Notes: generated by a model from the letters alone, not told the origin. 64,000 nucleotides of DNA from Nitrospira sp. (GCA_024998565.1 JACOEM010000001.1:186001-250000); one strand, 5' to 3'. Shown: positions 56,243-63,536, numbered from the stretch's first letter. Numbers and translations: made by a program.

Positions 56243-56543
56243 CGTTACTCTCCTTTCCAAGAGGGCTCGCTGTTGGTCTGGTTTCCCCGTGGCGAGGAGT
56301 ATAGACGGCGCGTTTGGCCGCTTCAATGAGGTGGTCTACGTCACCAGCTTTATGCCGAGGCACACGAGGGGGGAGGTTCGAAGACGTGGAAGAAAAGCCA
56401 TTTAGCCACGCCTGGATGGCCTCAGGTTCGAAGCGGACGAGGCCATGAATCCGACGGCAAGGAATCTTGTTTTGTGAGACCCATAGATAGAGCGTGGATT
56501 GTTTGATATTGAGCCACGCGGAGAGTTCTTTGACGGTGAGCAT
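56229..56543 (-). CDS. AlpA/excisionase-like helix-turn-helix protein
   Basis: The protein has 104 residues. LTVKELSAWLNIKQSTLYLW and RRIHGLVRFEPEAIQAWLNG form a winged MerR/AlpA-type (HTH_17) DNA-binding domain. A basic, Ser/Pro-rich tail of about 50 residues follows. In elements of this type the protein acts as excisionase or activates the integrase. It overlaps int by 14 bases and follows rep by 42 bases, so rep-alpA-int looks like one operon. Confidence 0.82.
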   Translation of the reverse strand: MLTVKELSAWLNIKQSTLYLWVSQNKIPCRRIHGLVRFEPEAIQAWLNGFSSTSSNLPPRVPRHKAGDVDHLIEAAKRAVYTPRHGETRPTASPLGKESNDGAR

Positions 56544-56585
56544 GATGCAGATACACCGGGGAGTCTTGCGACACCCCCAGTCTCC

Positions 56586-57590
56586 CTAACATGGGCTGCC
56601 CGCGTGACCGCCGGCAGACCGGTGAAACCGAGTGGGTTGCTTGAGTAAATTGCGGTGTCGGTCTTTCCACCGAGCAATGCCCCTGACAATTTCGTTCAGT
56701 AGCCATTCTTCCCCTCCAGGGGTGGCACAAATGACCGCCAACATCGGCGTCAGGGTGTCACTCACCCATCGTTTTACGTTTTGCAGGGTCTGCACCTGCT
56801 TTTCCTGGGCCAATCGCCCCTTCTGAAATCCCTCCGTCAGGAGGGCGTACCACTCCAAGACAGGAGCCCGGTACCGTTCCTCATCCTCGGCATCCTTTGG
56901 GACCTGCCGGAAATCCACATAGGACCGGAGTAAGCCGATTACCAACTCCTTCCAGTCGGCTTCGTCTAACGTTGCCAATGCTCGGGCACACTGTTCGGCC
57001 CGATCTTTCTTCAATTCCAATTCCCATCGCGTCCCGTAATCCTGATAGTTCTCCTGGCCCTTGCTCTGAAGTTCGAGCCGCTTGTCATAAATCCGCAATA
57101 GGGCCTGACTCTGCGGACTCCCAAAGTACATCGTCTCGCCAGTCGTCGCCCCGGTGCCGTGCGTCAGCTTCGAGACGATATGCCGGACCTGAGCCGCCCT
57201 TGTGACACATTGGCCTGCCGAAACCGCATCGCGAATTGTTGCCACTGGCACAGTTCCCGCTCGGTCATCGAGCGCACAGTCGATGCGCGTGACATGCCCT
57301 TGCTGCTTTTGCACCCACTTGAGCAGGGTTCGGATCTGATCCAGCGTCAGGGCGGACGCCAGGCCGCCCGACAGATCCACATGGATTTCATTCGGACGCC
57401 GAGGGGCATTGGTGCCCAGTTTGCCGACCCCGCGCAGGCCGTCTGCCCTCATCCAAGACAGGGGATACCCTCGGAAGCCGCCTTTCGCCTTACTCCAGTC
57501 CCCACCCAATACCCGCATGGTCTCTTCAGGGTTGCTCGCCAGGACGGTAAAGGCCAGCCAATCACTGGTGAGGGTGAAGCTAGAATCCAT
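56586..57590 (-). CDS. Replication initiator, Rep_trans-like (pfam02486 type)
   Basis: The protein has 334 residues. Blocks typical of this group are DWLAFTVLASNPEETMRVLG, GKLGTNAPRRPNEIHVDLSG, TRIDCALDDRAGTVPVATIR, TMYFGSPQSQALLRIYDKRL and TRWELELKKDRAEQCARAL. Relatives start rolling-circle replication in small plasmids, filamentous phages (RstA type) and conjugative transposons. The Tyr in RIYDKR is a candidate nicking residue, but I cannot confirm it. Strong hairpins stand immediately upstream. Confidence 0.75.
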   Translation of the reverse strand: MDSSFTLTSDWLAFTVLASNPEETMRVLGGDWSKAKGGFRGYPLSWMRADGLRGVGKLGTNAPRRPNEIHVDLSGGLASALTLDQIRTLLKWVQKQQGHVTRIDCALDDRAGTVPVATIRDAVSAGQCVTRAAQVRHIVSKLTHGTGATTGETMYFGSPQSQALLRIYDKRLELQSKGQENYQDYGTRWELELKKDRAEQCARALATLDEADWKELVIGLLRSYVDFRQVPKDAEDEERYRAPVLEWYALLTEGFQKGRLAQEKQVQTLQNVKRWVSDTLTPMLAVICATPGGEEWLLNEIVRGIARWKDRHRNLLKQPTRFHRSAGGHAGSPC

Positions 57591-57629
57591 AGACTCTATC
57601 GAACTCCTGTACGGAGCGCTGTGGGTAGC

Positions 57630-57699
57630 GCCCCCGTGTTACCAAGACGGGGGCCATTCCGGTCCGCCCCGCAGCCTATCGGCATGCGGCGCGGACCGG
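57630..57699. other. Two strong hairpins upstream of rep: candidate origin or leader
   Basis: First hairpin: GCCCCCGT (57630-57637) pairs with ACGGGGGC (57647-57654) around a 9-base loop. Second: CCGGTCCGC (57659-57667) pairs with GCGGACCGG (57691-57699), with an inner five-pair CCGCA/TGCGG. They lie 40-110 bases upstream of the rep start, in the 330-base gap 57591-57921. They could be the nick site for Rep, a transfer origin or a regulatory leader. Confidence 0.45.
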
Positions 57700-57856
57700 C
57701 TTTGTCTCCCGGCGAAGGACGACGATGTTGCTGTGTGACGCGCTCCAACTCGTACACGTATCCCCTTCTTGTGAGCCCTGCTCCCGTTCGTCTCACCCTA
57801 TGCGAATTCTCAGAGCGAAGCCAAGAACCCGGAAGGGGTCACTAGCGGTCATGAGG

Positions 57857-57884
57857 GGACAGGAGAGGACAGATTTTGGGACAG
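57857..57884. repeat. Three GGACAG direct repeats (iteron-like)
   Basis: GGACAG occurs at 57857-57862, 57867-57872 and 57879-57884, with 10- and 12-base steps, about one DNA turn. A further GGGACAG lies at 58062-58068. They may bind Rep or a regulator, and stand just upstream of the 66-residue gene. Confidence 0.35.
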
Positions 57885-57921
57885 AATAGACACGAAGGGA
57901 AGTAGGCATAAGGAGGCGTAT

Positions 57922-58122
57922 GTGCGCTTTAGTGCGCTCAGAGCGGCAATTGTGCGCTTCGCGCTGAGAGAGGACATCGGGCAAGCAGAAATCGACTCGT
58001 TTTTGGCTGGTGCGCGAAAAAAAGTTTGGGGAGGAATTAGGAGCCTTGTGGGGTACGATCAGGGACAGGTTCCCCATGCTTTTATCGTTGGGCTGTGTGC
58101 CGTTTACTCCAAAGGGAAATGA
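57922..58122 (+). CDS. Small unknown protein on the element, 66 residues
   Basis: No family is recognised. The GTG at 57922 has a perfect AAGGAGG five bases before it. The product is basic and soluble-looking (RFSALRAAIVRFALREDIGQ, then FLAGARKKVWGGIRSLVG). Its stop overlaps the ATG at 58119 (ATGA), which supports coupled translation with the next small membrane protein. A minus-strand reading frame also exists here but lacks a ribosome site. Confidence 0.48.
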   Translation: MRFSALRAAIVRFALREDIGQAEIDSFLAGARKKVWGGIRSLVGYDQGQVPHAFIVGLCAVYSKGK

Positions 58123-58334
58123 TACTTAGGACGAGCACAAGCTTAAATAGATTCAGCAATATACTTATGACGGTTGGAGCCCTCTTATTCGTCGGAGGAT
58201 TGTGAGTTGCCTTTCACCAACCTTCGACTCGGTTCACGCTAAGTTGGACATTGATGGTAGGGGGGGGATGCATTGCAGTTGTGGGAATAGGTTTCCACAT
58301 TTACAGAGTGGTTCAGGCCCTTAGAAAAAGGTGA
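58119..58334 (+). pseudogene. Two-helix small membrane protein interrupted by in-frame TGA
   Basis: From the ATG at 58119, 28 codons give MILRTSTSLNRFSNILMTVG and ALLFVGGL, ending at TGA (58203-58205). The same frame continues for 42 codons with a second helix (LSWTLMVGGGCIAVVGIGFH) and a basic end (IYRVVQALRKR), to a TGA at 58332. Read through, it would be a 71-residue two-helix protein. A run of eight G follows at about 58261. It may be a decayed gene, or a short 28-residue protein followed by an unrelated frame. Confidence 0.42.
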
Positions 58335-58456
58335 ATTTGCTACGATGCCGCCATTCAGGGCACGAACATCCCATACCAGCTCACAACGAAAATCACGCCC
58401 ATCAACAACGCGAACTAGGCCGCGATCTTCACAAATGACATCCCGACGAAGCCAGC

Positions 58457-59524
58457 ATGCTGAACGACAAATCGCCGCACTCTAGCAGATGTGCTATTAG
58501 AGACTGTCGATCAAAAGCGTTATCGCTGAGTGCTTTCTTGCTGTGTATGGGTACCGTCCTTGGCACAATTCTCTCCACTCCAATCTCTCACGCTGCAAGC
58601 TTTGATTGTAAGCAAGCGGCAAACCGTGCGGAACGACACATTTGTGCTAATGAGGAACTGTCTCGAATAGATGAAGTGCTTGCCGATGAATATAAATCTG
58701 CAGTCACCTCTGTGAGCGCTGAAAATCGATTGAGGCTAAAAGAGTTTCAGAAGGAATGGCTTCGTGCAAGAAATGCATGCGAAAATCGCACGTGTATTCT
58801 GGATCAATACGAAAAGCAAATTCTTTCGTTGCGATATTTCGACTGCGCTTCACACGATTCGACTCTAGGCCAAAGATGTCCATCAGAACTCCCGCAAGGG
58901 CTGCCACGCACCGCAAGTGGCAAAATATTACTTCTGACGCGAAAGGACTGTCGAGAAACGCAGAGCCCGAATGCCACCGAGATAATCGCAGACTGTATTG
59001 AGGCCAGAATTTACGACCCTTGCGACGATGCCGGAGGAACATGGGGGCGCGCACAATGTGCATATGCTCATATGGAAGTAGCTGAGAGGCGACGGCGCGT
59101 CGCAGAAAAGCACCTTCTAGAGTTATGGGGACGTTCTATGGACGCACGAGATTTGAGAACTGCTCTCTCGAAATCCACCGATCAGTGGATTAGGGCTAGA
59201 GACAAGTTGTGCAATGCCAGAAATCTAAACTATAGCAAGTATGAATTTGAGCAAGAGGGAGTAGACATAAGTGCTGTAGTTCCGCCACCAGATGACGCTG
59301 AGATATGGGGGTTTTGCCTTCGGCGGTTGGCCGAGGAGAGGGCCGATGACATGGAATATTTCATCAAGGAAAAGAAGATCCAAGGCAACCAGCGCGACCG
59401 TAACTCCTTCACAAAATACCTTGCCCAGAGCGGATTCAAGCGCCCCAATGACGACAAAGCCACTCCTGAGAAAAGACCGTCTGATTTTCCACCTACTGAC
59501 TCCTGCACCGTCACGCGATGTTGA
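58457..59524 (+). CDS. Exported two-domain DUF1311 (LprI-like) protein
   Basis: The protein has 355 residues with a signal peptide (SLSAFLLCMGTVLGTILSTP, then ISHAAS). The first mature domain, SFDCKQAANRAERHICANEE then DEVLADEYKSAV and WLRARNACENRTCILDQYE, is DUF1311, found in the lysozyme inhibitor LprI. A weaker second copy follows (YDPCDDAGGTWGRAQCAYAH, RTALSKSTDQWIRARDKLCN). The coding region is AT-rich compared with the chromosome and is element cargo. Inhibition of lysozyme or a phage endolysin is a family-based guess. Confidence 0.72.
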   Translation: MLNDKSPHSSRCAIRDCRSKALSLSAFLLCMGTVLGTILSTPISHAASFDCKQAANRAERHICANEELSRIDEVLADEYKSAVTSVSAENRLRLKEFQKEWLRARNACENRTCILDQYEKQILSLRYFDCASHDSTLGQRCPSELPQGLPRTASGKILLLTRKDCRETQSPNATEIIADCIEARIYDPCDDAGGTWGRAQCAYAHMEVAERRRRVAEKHLLELWGRSMDARDLRTALSKSTDQWIRARDKLCNARNLNYSKYEFEQEGVDISAVVPPPDDAEIWGFCLRRLAEERADDMEYFIKEKKIQGNQRDRNSFTKYLAQSGFKRPNDDKATPEKRPSDFPPTDSCTVTRC

Positions 59525-59687
59525 CTTCGTAAAACATGCATAACGGCTTGAATGGTGAATGAAAATCTAGCTGGGATGCTGTCGCTCTGAACACCAAGGT
59601 TGTAACATTCTCGTTATGATGGGGTACGACTATACGCATCGTCTCCCTGTGGCGAATGTTCACCAGAAATGATCACTCATTGGCTTT

Positions 59688-59750
59688 TAATGCTTTGTAA
59701 GAGAACCAATGCAACGGTAGAGCAGTAAGAAATCTAAGTTTTAACCTTCA
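59688..59750. repeat. Degenerate att-like segment
   Basis: This stretch aligns by eye with 61083-61146, the sequence leading into the attR core, at about 44 of 64 positions with one gap. It ends at the same CCTTCA where the 47-base core begins. It lies in the 233-base gap 59525-59757, which shows nothing else. Confidence 0.38.
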
Positions 59751-59757
59751 GAAATGT

Positions 59758-59988
59758 ATGACATTCATGCCTATCCCTTTCGCACTATTCTTTTTTTCTA
59801 TGGGAGTCATGCTTGTTTATGGCACCTACAGGAGATGGCCTGCTTTAGTAAATCCTCCTGATAAATGGGCACCATTTTACTCTCAGGCTTTGCTGAAAAA
59901 GTGGTTTGGTCGCACTTTTCTGATCGCCTATAACTACATCCTCGGTCTACTGTTTATTGCAGTCACCTGCATTGGACTCTGGAACTGA
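59758..59988 (+). CDS. Two-helix membrane protein on the element, 76 residues
   Basis: Two hydrophobic helices (FALFFFSMGVMLVYGTYRRW and AYNYILGLLFIAVTCIGLWN) border a 25-residue loop (PALVNPPDKWAPFYSQALLK). Codon use is AT-rich. No ribosome site is obvious; M4 at 59767 is an alternative start. No family is recognised. It directly follows the degenerate att-like segment. Confidence 0.5.
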   Translation: MTFMPIPFALFFFSMGVMLVYGTYRRWPALVNPPDKWAPFYSQALLKKWFGRTFLIAYNYILGLLFIAVTCIGLWN

Positions 59989-60043
59989 TTCACGAAATAA
60001 CTCCATCTATCCCGACAGTCTAGCAAGGTCACAGGTCAGATCG

Positions 60044-60076
60044 CCGACGTCGAATAAAGAGGTCGGGAGTCTTTTT
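60044..60076 (+). terminator. Possible terminator after the 76-residue gene
   Basis: CCGAC (60044-60048) can pair with GTCGG (60062-60066) and is followed by CTTTTT at 60071-60076. An alternative longer-range pairing uses CCCGAC at 60011-60016. The stem is short. Confidence 0.35.
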
Positions 60077-60154
60077 ATAGCGCGAGGCGTCGTCCACTCG
60101 AGCACCGGACAGTTACGCTCGCCTCTTCGCACTATGGCGCAAGGCACGGATCGA

Positions 60155-60574
60155 CTAGCGGTGCGCGAGCAGGCGGGCAAACTCTGCGGCTGAAATGACC
60201 GGCACACCGCTGTAGTGTGAGGCCTCGAAATCCTTATCCCCGGTGACGAAGTATTGAGGTGGGGGGATGGTCGCCATGAGATCGAGGAATGGTCGATCAT
60301 GCGCATCACGCAGAGGGGTGTTCGTGGGATGGGGATCGACGATCTGCACTTCGGCTTGGATTGTGGTCAGAAAGCTCGTGATATTCACCCCAGCTTGGGT
60401 GAACGCGCGTTGGAGTTTGGGGCGACGCAGAACGGCTTCCAGTTCCGCGAAGGTATCGGAGCTCATGACGGGGATGAGGCGGCGCTGTAATACAGCCTGA
60501 ATGATCCGGGCAGGGGGCCCTGCGGCGGACAACAGGCCGGACACGAAAATATTGGTATCAAGAACGACGCGCAC
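60155..60574 (-). CDS. PIN-domain toxin of a toxin-antitoxin pair
   Basis: PIN toxins are Mg-dependent ribonucleases. From the GTG at 60574 the protein has 139 residues. The acidic site residues are in RVVLDTNIFVSGLLS, RDAHDRPFLDLMATIP and FVTGDKDFEASHYSGVPV. It fits the bacterial PIN family often called toxin component TIGR00305. The start lies 17 bases inside the antitoxin gene, which comes first. An ATG at 60640 would lie far inside the antitoxin and is not preferred. Confidence 0.82.
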   Translation of the reverse strand: MRVVLDTNIFVSGLLSAAGPPARIIQAVLQRRLIPVMSSDTFAELEAVLRRPKLQRAFTQAGVNITSFLTTIQAEVQIVDPHPTNTPLRDAHDRPFLDLMATIPPPQYFVTGDKDFEASHYSGVPVISAAEFARLLAHR

Positions 60575-60818
60575 GCTCGCGCTCGCGCCGAACCGCTGCA
60601 ACCTCAGCGGCAATCTGTTCGGGGGTGACGCCCAGTTCACGGGTGGCGCGGCGGAGCTTGCTGACCATACGGACCAGCTTCTTGCGACTCGCCGCTCTGG
60701 CCGGGGACTCCAAGATCAGGATGTCGGAGTCGCGGTGCGCCACGACGGCTTTTCCCCACCCCTTCATCCACGAGGAGGGAATCACGACGCCTTCTTTGGT
60801 GTACTTCACGGCTTTCAT
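60558..60818 (-). CDS. Antitoxin partner of the PIN toxin
   Basis: The protein has 86 residues. The N-terminal MKAVKYTKEGVVIPSSWMKG looks like an AbrB/MazE-type DNA-binding start. The basic C-terminal half (KKLVRMVSKLRRATRELG, ending EVAAVRRERERARRS) would wrap the toxin. Order and overlap with the PIN gene are typical of type II pairs. The C-terminal EL.GVTPEQIAAEV region suggests a helical toxin-binding arm. Confidence 0.68.
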   Translation of the reverse strand: MKAVKYTKEGVVIPSSWMKGWGKAVVAHRDSDILILESPARAASRKKLVRMVSKLRRATRELGVTPEQIAAEVAAVRRERERARRS

Positions 60819-61140
60819 CGGCAGCACATCCAGTGTATCCGCAGGCAGTATACCATGGTGGTACGGCTCTGTAGTCAGCGGTGGGCGATTTTGCGAGCCG
60901 CTCGACCGTCGTTCATTGCTAGACTGTTCGGACTACCCGATTTTTCGACCATCCCCGCTGATTAATGATCCTGTCTTCCGAGGCCAGTTCACTGTGGTCA
61001 TTTTTGTGTCAGAAATTATCCAAAACCTTACAATCTCCTGTACACAGTAGACTCGATAGAAAGCTCTTAACCGCATGACATGTAACGGTTTTGTGAGGAA
61101 ACCATTGCAACAGCGAGCAATTCAAAAATCTAGCTTTTCA
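60819..61140. other. Gene-free attP-arm region left of attR
   Basis: This stretch of about 320 bases has no supported gene. It holds the right copy of the 22-base arm repeat (60990-61011) and an AT-rich lead-in to the attR core (from 61083) that resembles 59688-59750. Such lengths are normal for the arm side of an attachment site. Confidence 0.5.
60990..61011. repeat. 22-base arm repeat, right copy
   Basis: Exact copy of 55208-55229 in the same direction, 129 bases left of the attR core. Confidence 0.6.
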
Positions 61141-61187
61141 CCTTCACACGGAAGAGGCCACTGGTTCGATACCAGTATCGCCCACCA
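61141..61187. repeat. attR: 47-base core repeat
   Basis: Exact copy of the tRNA-Val 3' part (55118-55164), from anticodon stem to CCA. It lacks the 5' half, so it is not a second tRNA gene. It marks the right end of the element; 61188 onward is chromosomal. Confidence 0.93.
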
Positions 61188-61279
61188 TTCATATCCCGAC
61201 CGACCCAACACCACTACGATCCTGCAACAGCTCAATTTATCTCGACATCCTACGGCAGCCAGCTGCCCGCGCCCTCAAC

Positions 61280-61308
61280 TGGACAGAATCAGGCGCCTGC
61301 GCTAGACT
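61280..61308 (+). promoter_or_regulatory. Promoter of the first flank lipoprotein
   Basis: TGGACA (61280-61285) and TAGACT (61303-61308) are separated by 17 bases. Transcription would start near 61315, about 56 bases before the ATG at 61371. Confidence 0.52.
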
Positions 61309-61370
61309 TTTCTCACAAGGAACAGACTTCGTTTTTACGAATGTTCCGACAGAAGAAAGAGAGGCATGGT

Positions 61371-61700
61371 ATGCGCGGGACTGTAGCAACGATCATATTG
61401 GGACTGGTTCTGACCACGGGCTGCTCGACCACCAATCAGGTGGCGACACAAGACCAGAACTATAATGCGCCGCTCAGTATTTATAGTGCGATGGACAGCA
61501 CCTCACTGGTCTATTCCGATCCCATGGCCGCCTCGCAAGCCAACGACCACCCGTATCGATGGGCTGCGTTCATCCTTCATCCAGTCGGCCACCTCGTTGA
61601 CTACACCGTAAACCGCCCCCTCTACGCCATTGCTAAACACGCACCCTATCTCTTCGGTTATACGTCCGAAGATTCCATGATCGACTCCCAGCGACGGTAA
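61371..61700 (+). CDS. Small lipoprotein, unknown function
   Basis: From the ATG at 61371, with GAGAGG eight bases upstream, the product has 109 residues. The lipobox LTTGC follows a short hydrophobic stretch. The mature part is soluble, with YRWAAFILHPVGHLVDYTVN as its longest apolar segment. No family is recognised. An ATG at 61341 would lengthen the n-region by ten charged residues. Confidence 0.65.
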   Translation: MRGTVATIILGLVLTTGCSTTNQVATQDQNYNAPLSIYSAMDSTSLVYSDPMAASQANDHPYRWAAFILHPVGHLVDYTVNRPLYAIAKHAPYLFGYTSEDSMIDSQRR

Positions 61701-61850
61701 CCCTGCTGGAAACCTTGCCGGCCGGGACCTCTCCCGGCGGTGAGGTGAGCATTCCTCGCCCGCCTCTTGCCAGTCGCATCTCGCTTGCCGTTCAGGTATG
61801 CTCGCCACTTCGATCGTGCGCCACGTTGAACCGAGGCATCGAATCCGGCC

Positions 61851-62996
61851 ATGTATCGCCGCCTCTCACTGCTGCCGTTCTTGTTCACAGTCTGCGCCCT
61901 GTGGGCAGGATGCGAAACTCCGCCACCGGCCCGGCCCCCGCTTCCTCCCTCGGAGAGTGACCTTGACCTCCTGGGCCCCACAAAACTCTGCGATTCCCGC
62001 CAGACATTCCTAGCGGCACATCCTGGAGTCATCCCCCACACCCACGCCTGGGGCAGCGGGCAGGAACTCCAGATCCCGTCTGAGCAAAGCCGCTCCAAGA
62101 GCGACGAGTCATATTTTTTCGACGAAGACGGAACGTTGGTCGGGATGCTGTTCGTGTTTCGTTCCGGACTCGATCTCGCCCCCTACAAAACACTCCGCTA
62201 TACCCTCTCCCGGCTGAAACCCAGCCTGGAGTTCTATTTGACCGTGGCCCAATTGGCCGATCGTCAGAACATGGAAGGCAGCACCATCTATGACACCGGC
62301 GACGAAAAGACGACCACGCGATACCTCGTGCTGGGCGATCGCGGTAACCAACGCCTGCTCGAAGCCTCCTTTACGGTCGATCCCTACGTGAAGCTTTTTT
62401 CTCCCTATCGCAAGGAGTTCCTTGACCGCCTCCGCGATACCGCTCAACACACCGGCGGCCAGCACCTCGACACCCAGGGGTCTGAGGACAAGGAACCCTT
62501 CGCATCGCTGCAACAGTTCGCCCGCGGCCAAACCGCGCAACTGGCCTATTGCGGCACGAAAAACCAGGTCATCGCCCTCGACGCCTACCAGAAAGCCAGC
62601 GCCTCAGGCTTCACCGGCACAGTCTGGCAAGCGGAGCTTCACCACCGATTGGGCGTCTCCTGGGAAGCGGCAGGCAACCTGGAGAAGGCGAAAAGCGAAC
62701 TCCTCGCATCCTTAGCCCTACGCCCCAATTCCCCGGAAGTCGTCAACAACCTTGGTGCCGTGTACTGGAAACTGGGCGAGAAGAAAAATGCCCTGGCCTC
62801 CTTCGAAAAAGCCATATTGATGCGCCCTAACTACGCCATTGCCCGCTTCAACGTGGCCGAGGCCATCGCAGATGACAACCCGAGGCGAGCTATTACGGAA
62901 TACGAAACGTACCTGGCCCTCGTCGAAGGCATCCTCGAAGAAACGGACCGTGCCGCGCTCGCACAAAAACGCGTGCAAGCACTCAAGCATCAGTAG
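61851..62996 (+). CDS. TPR lipoprotein
   Basis: This protein of 381 residues has a signal peptide ending in a lipobox (LWAGC) and a Pro-rich linker (ETPPPARPPLPPSESD). The N-terminal half is globular and not recognised. The C-terminal half has TPR units, for example AKSELLASLALRPNSPEVVN and ALASFEKAILMRPNYAIARF. It is probably a periplasmic scaffold. The gene follows the small lipoprotein after 150 bases. Confidence 0.72.
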   Translation: MYRRLSLLPFLFTVCALWAGCETPPPARPPLPPSESDLDLLGPTKLCDSRQTFLAAHPGVIPHTHAWGSGQELQIPSEQSRSKSDESYFFDEDGTLVGMLFVFRSGLDLAPYKTLRYTLSRLKPSLEFYLTVAQLADRQNMEGSTIYDTGDEKTTTRYLVLGDRGNQRLLEASFTVDPYVKLFSPYRKEFLDRLRDTAQHTGGQHLDTQGSEDKEPFASLQQFARGQTAQLAYCGTKNQVIALDAYQKASASGFTGTVWQAELHHRLGVSWEAAGNLEKAKSELLASLALRPNSPEVVNNLGAVYWKLGEKKNALASFEKAILMRPNYAIARFNVAEAIADDNPRRAITEYETYLALVEGILEETDRAALAQKRVQALKHQ

Positions 62997-63064
62997 CGTC
63001 TATTTGGGTTGCTGCGTGGCCACTCGCCCGGCGTAGAGCCGAACGTGAGAAACGTGGGGGCAGA

Positions 63065-63481
63065 TCAGCGGGGAGACTTTTCGGCTTCTTCCTGACTGGT
63101 CTTACACTCAATGCATAACGTGGTCACAGGGCGGGCTTTCAGACGTTTGTAGGGGATATCGCCCTCACAGCCTTCGCAAATGCCGTAGGTCTGCGTGGCA
63201 AATCGCCCCAGCGCCTCATCGATTTTCTTGAGCAGTTTTCGCTCTCGTTCCCGGATACGAAACGAGAAATGCTGGTCGGCTTCAGCGGAAGCCTGATCAC
63301 TCACATCGGGAAATACTTCCAAACCGGTCGGATTCGTTAGCACCACGCCGGCTTCAGCCAAAATCGCCGCACGCTGCCCTTCAAGGTCTGCCAGGATATC
63401 GGGATACTTGACCCCGTTTGCCTTGTTGACCTTGGGTGGCTTTCGCCGAGCGACGGTGGTTTTTTTCGCGGGAGTCTTCAT
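63065..63481 (-). CDS. DksA/TraR-type zinc-finger protein
   Basis: The protein has 138 residues. The C-terminal zinc finger is YGICEGCEGDIPYKRLKARP followed by LCIECK. The middle is a helical hairpin (QHFSFRIRERERKLLKKIDE) and the first 20 residues are Lys-rich. Family members bind RNA polymerase or support the stringent response. The tip residues that make true DksA ppGpp-responsive cannot be judged here. Start ATG is at 63481, with no clear ribosome site. Confidence 0.82.
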   Translation of the reverse strand: MKTPAKKTTVARRKPPKVNKANGVKYPDILADLEGQRAAILAEAGVVLTNPTGLEVFPDVSDQASAEADQHFSFRIRERERKLLKKIDEALGRFATQTYGICEGCEGDIPYKRLKARPVTTLCIECKTSQEEAEKSPR

Positions 63482-63536
63482 CGAATACTCGGAATAGAGA
63501 TGCCGGTATTGTCTTCAGACCGTATACAGAAATTCG

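Larger units (their letters stand above)
55118..61187. mobile_element. Integrative element in tRNA-Val
   Basis: The element spans about 6.07 kb between 47-base identical direct repeats. It carries an integrase next to the tRNA, an AlpA-type HTH gene, a Rep_trans-like initiator, small membrane proteins, a DUF1311 protein and a PIN toxin-antitoxin pair. Its middle part (58.1-60.0 kb) is visibly AT-richer than the chromosome around it. No relaxase of conjugative type, coupling ATPase, capsid or Zot-like gene was recognised, so movement probably needs only excision and replication, or a helper. Confidence 0.85.

Noticed and set aside
58203-58205. TGA read as selenocysteine
   Set aside because: No SECIS-like hairpin follows directly and no selenoprotein family is recognised; a stop or a decayed gene is simpler.
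61141-61187. Second tRNA-Val gene
   Set aside because: Only the 3' 47 bases are present; there is no acceptor 5' strand or D-arm, so it is the attR repeat.
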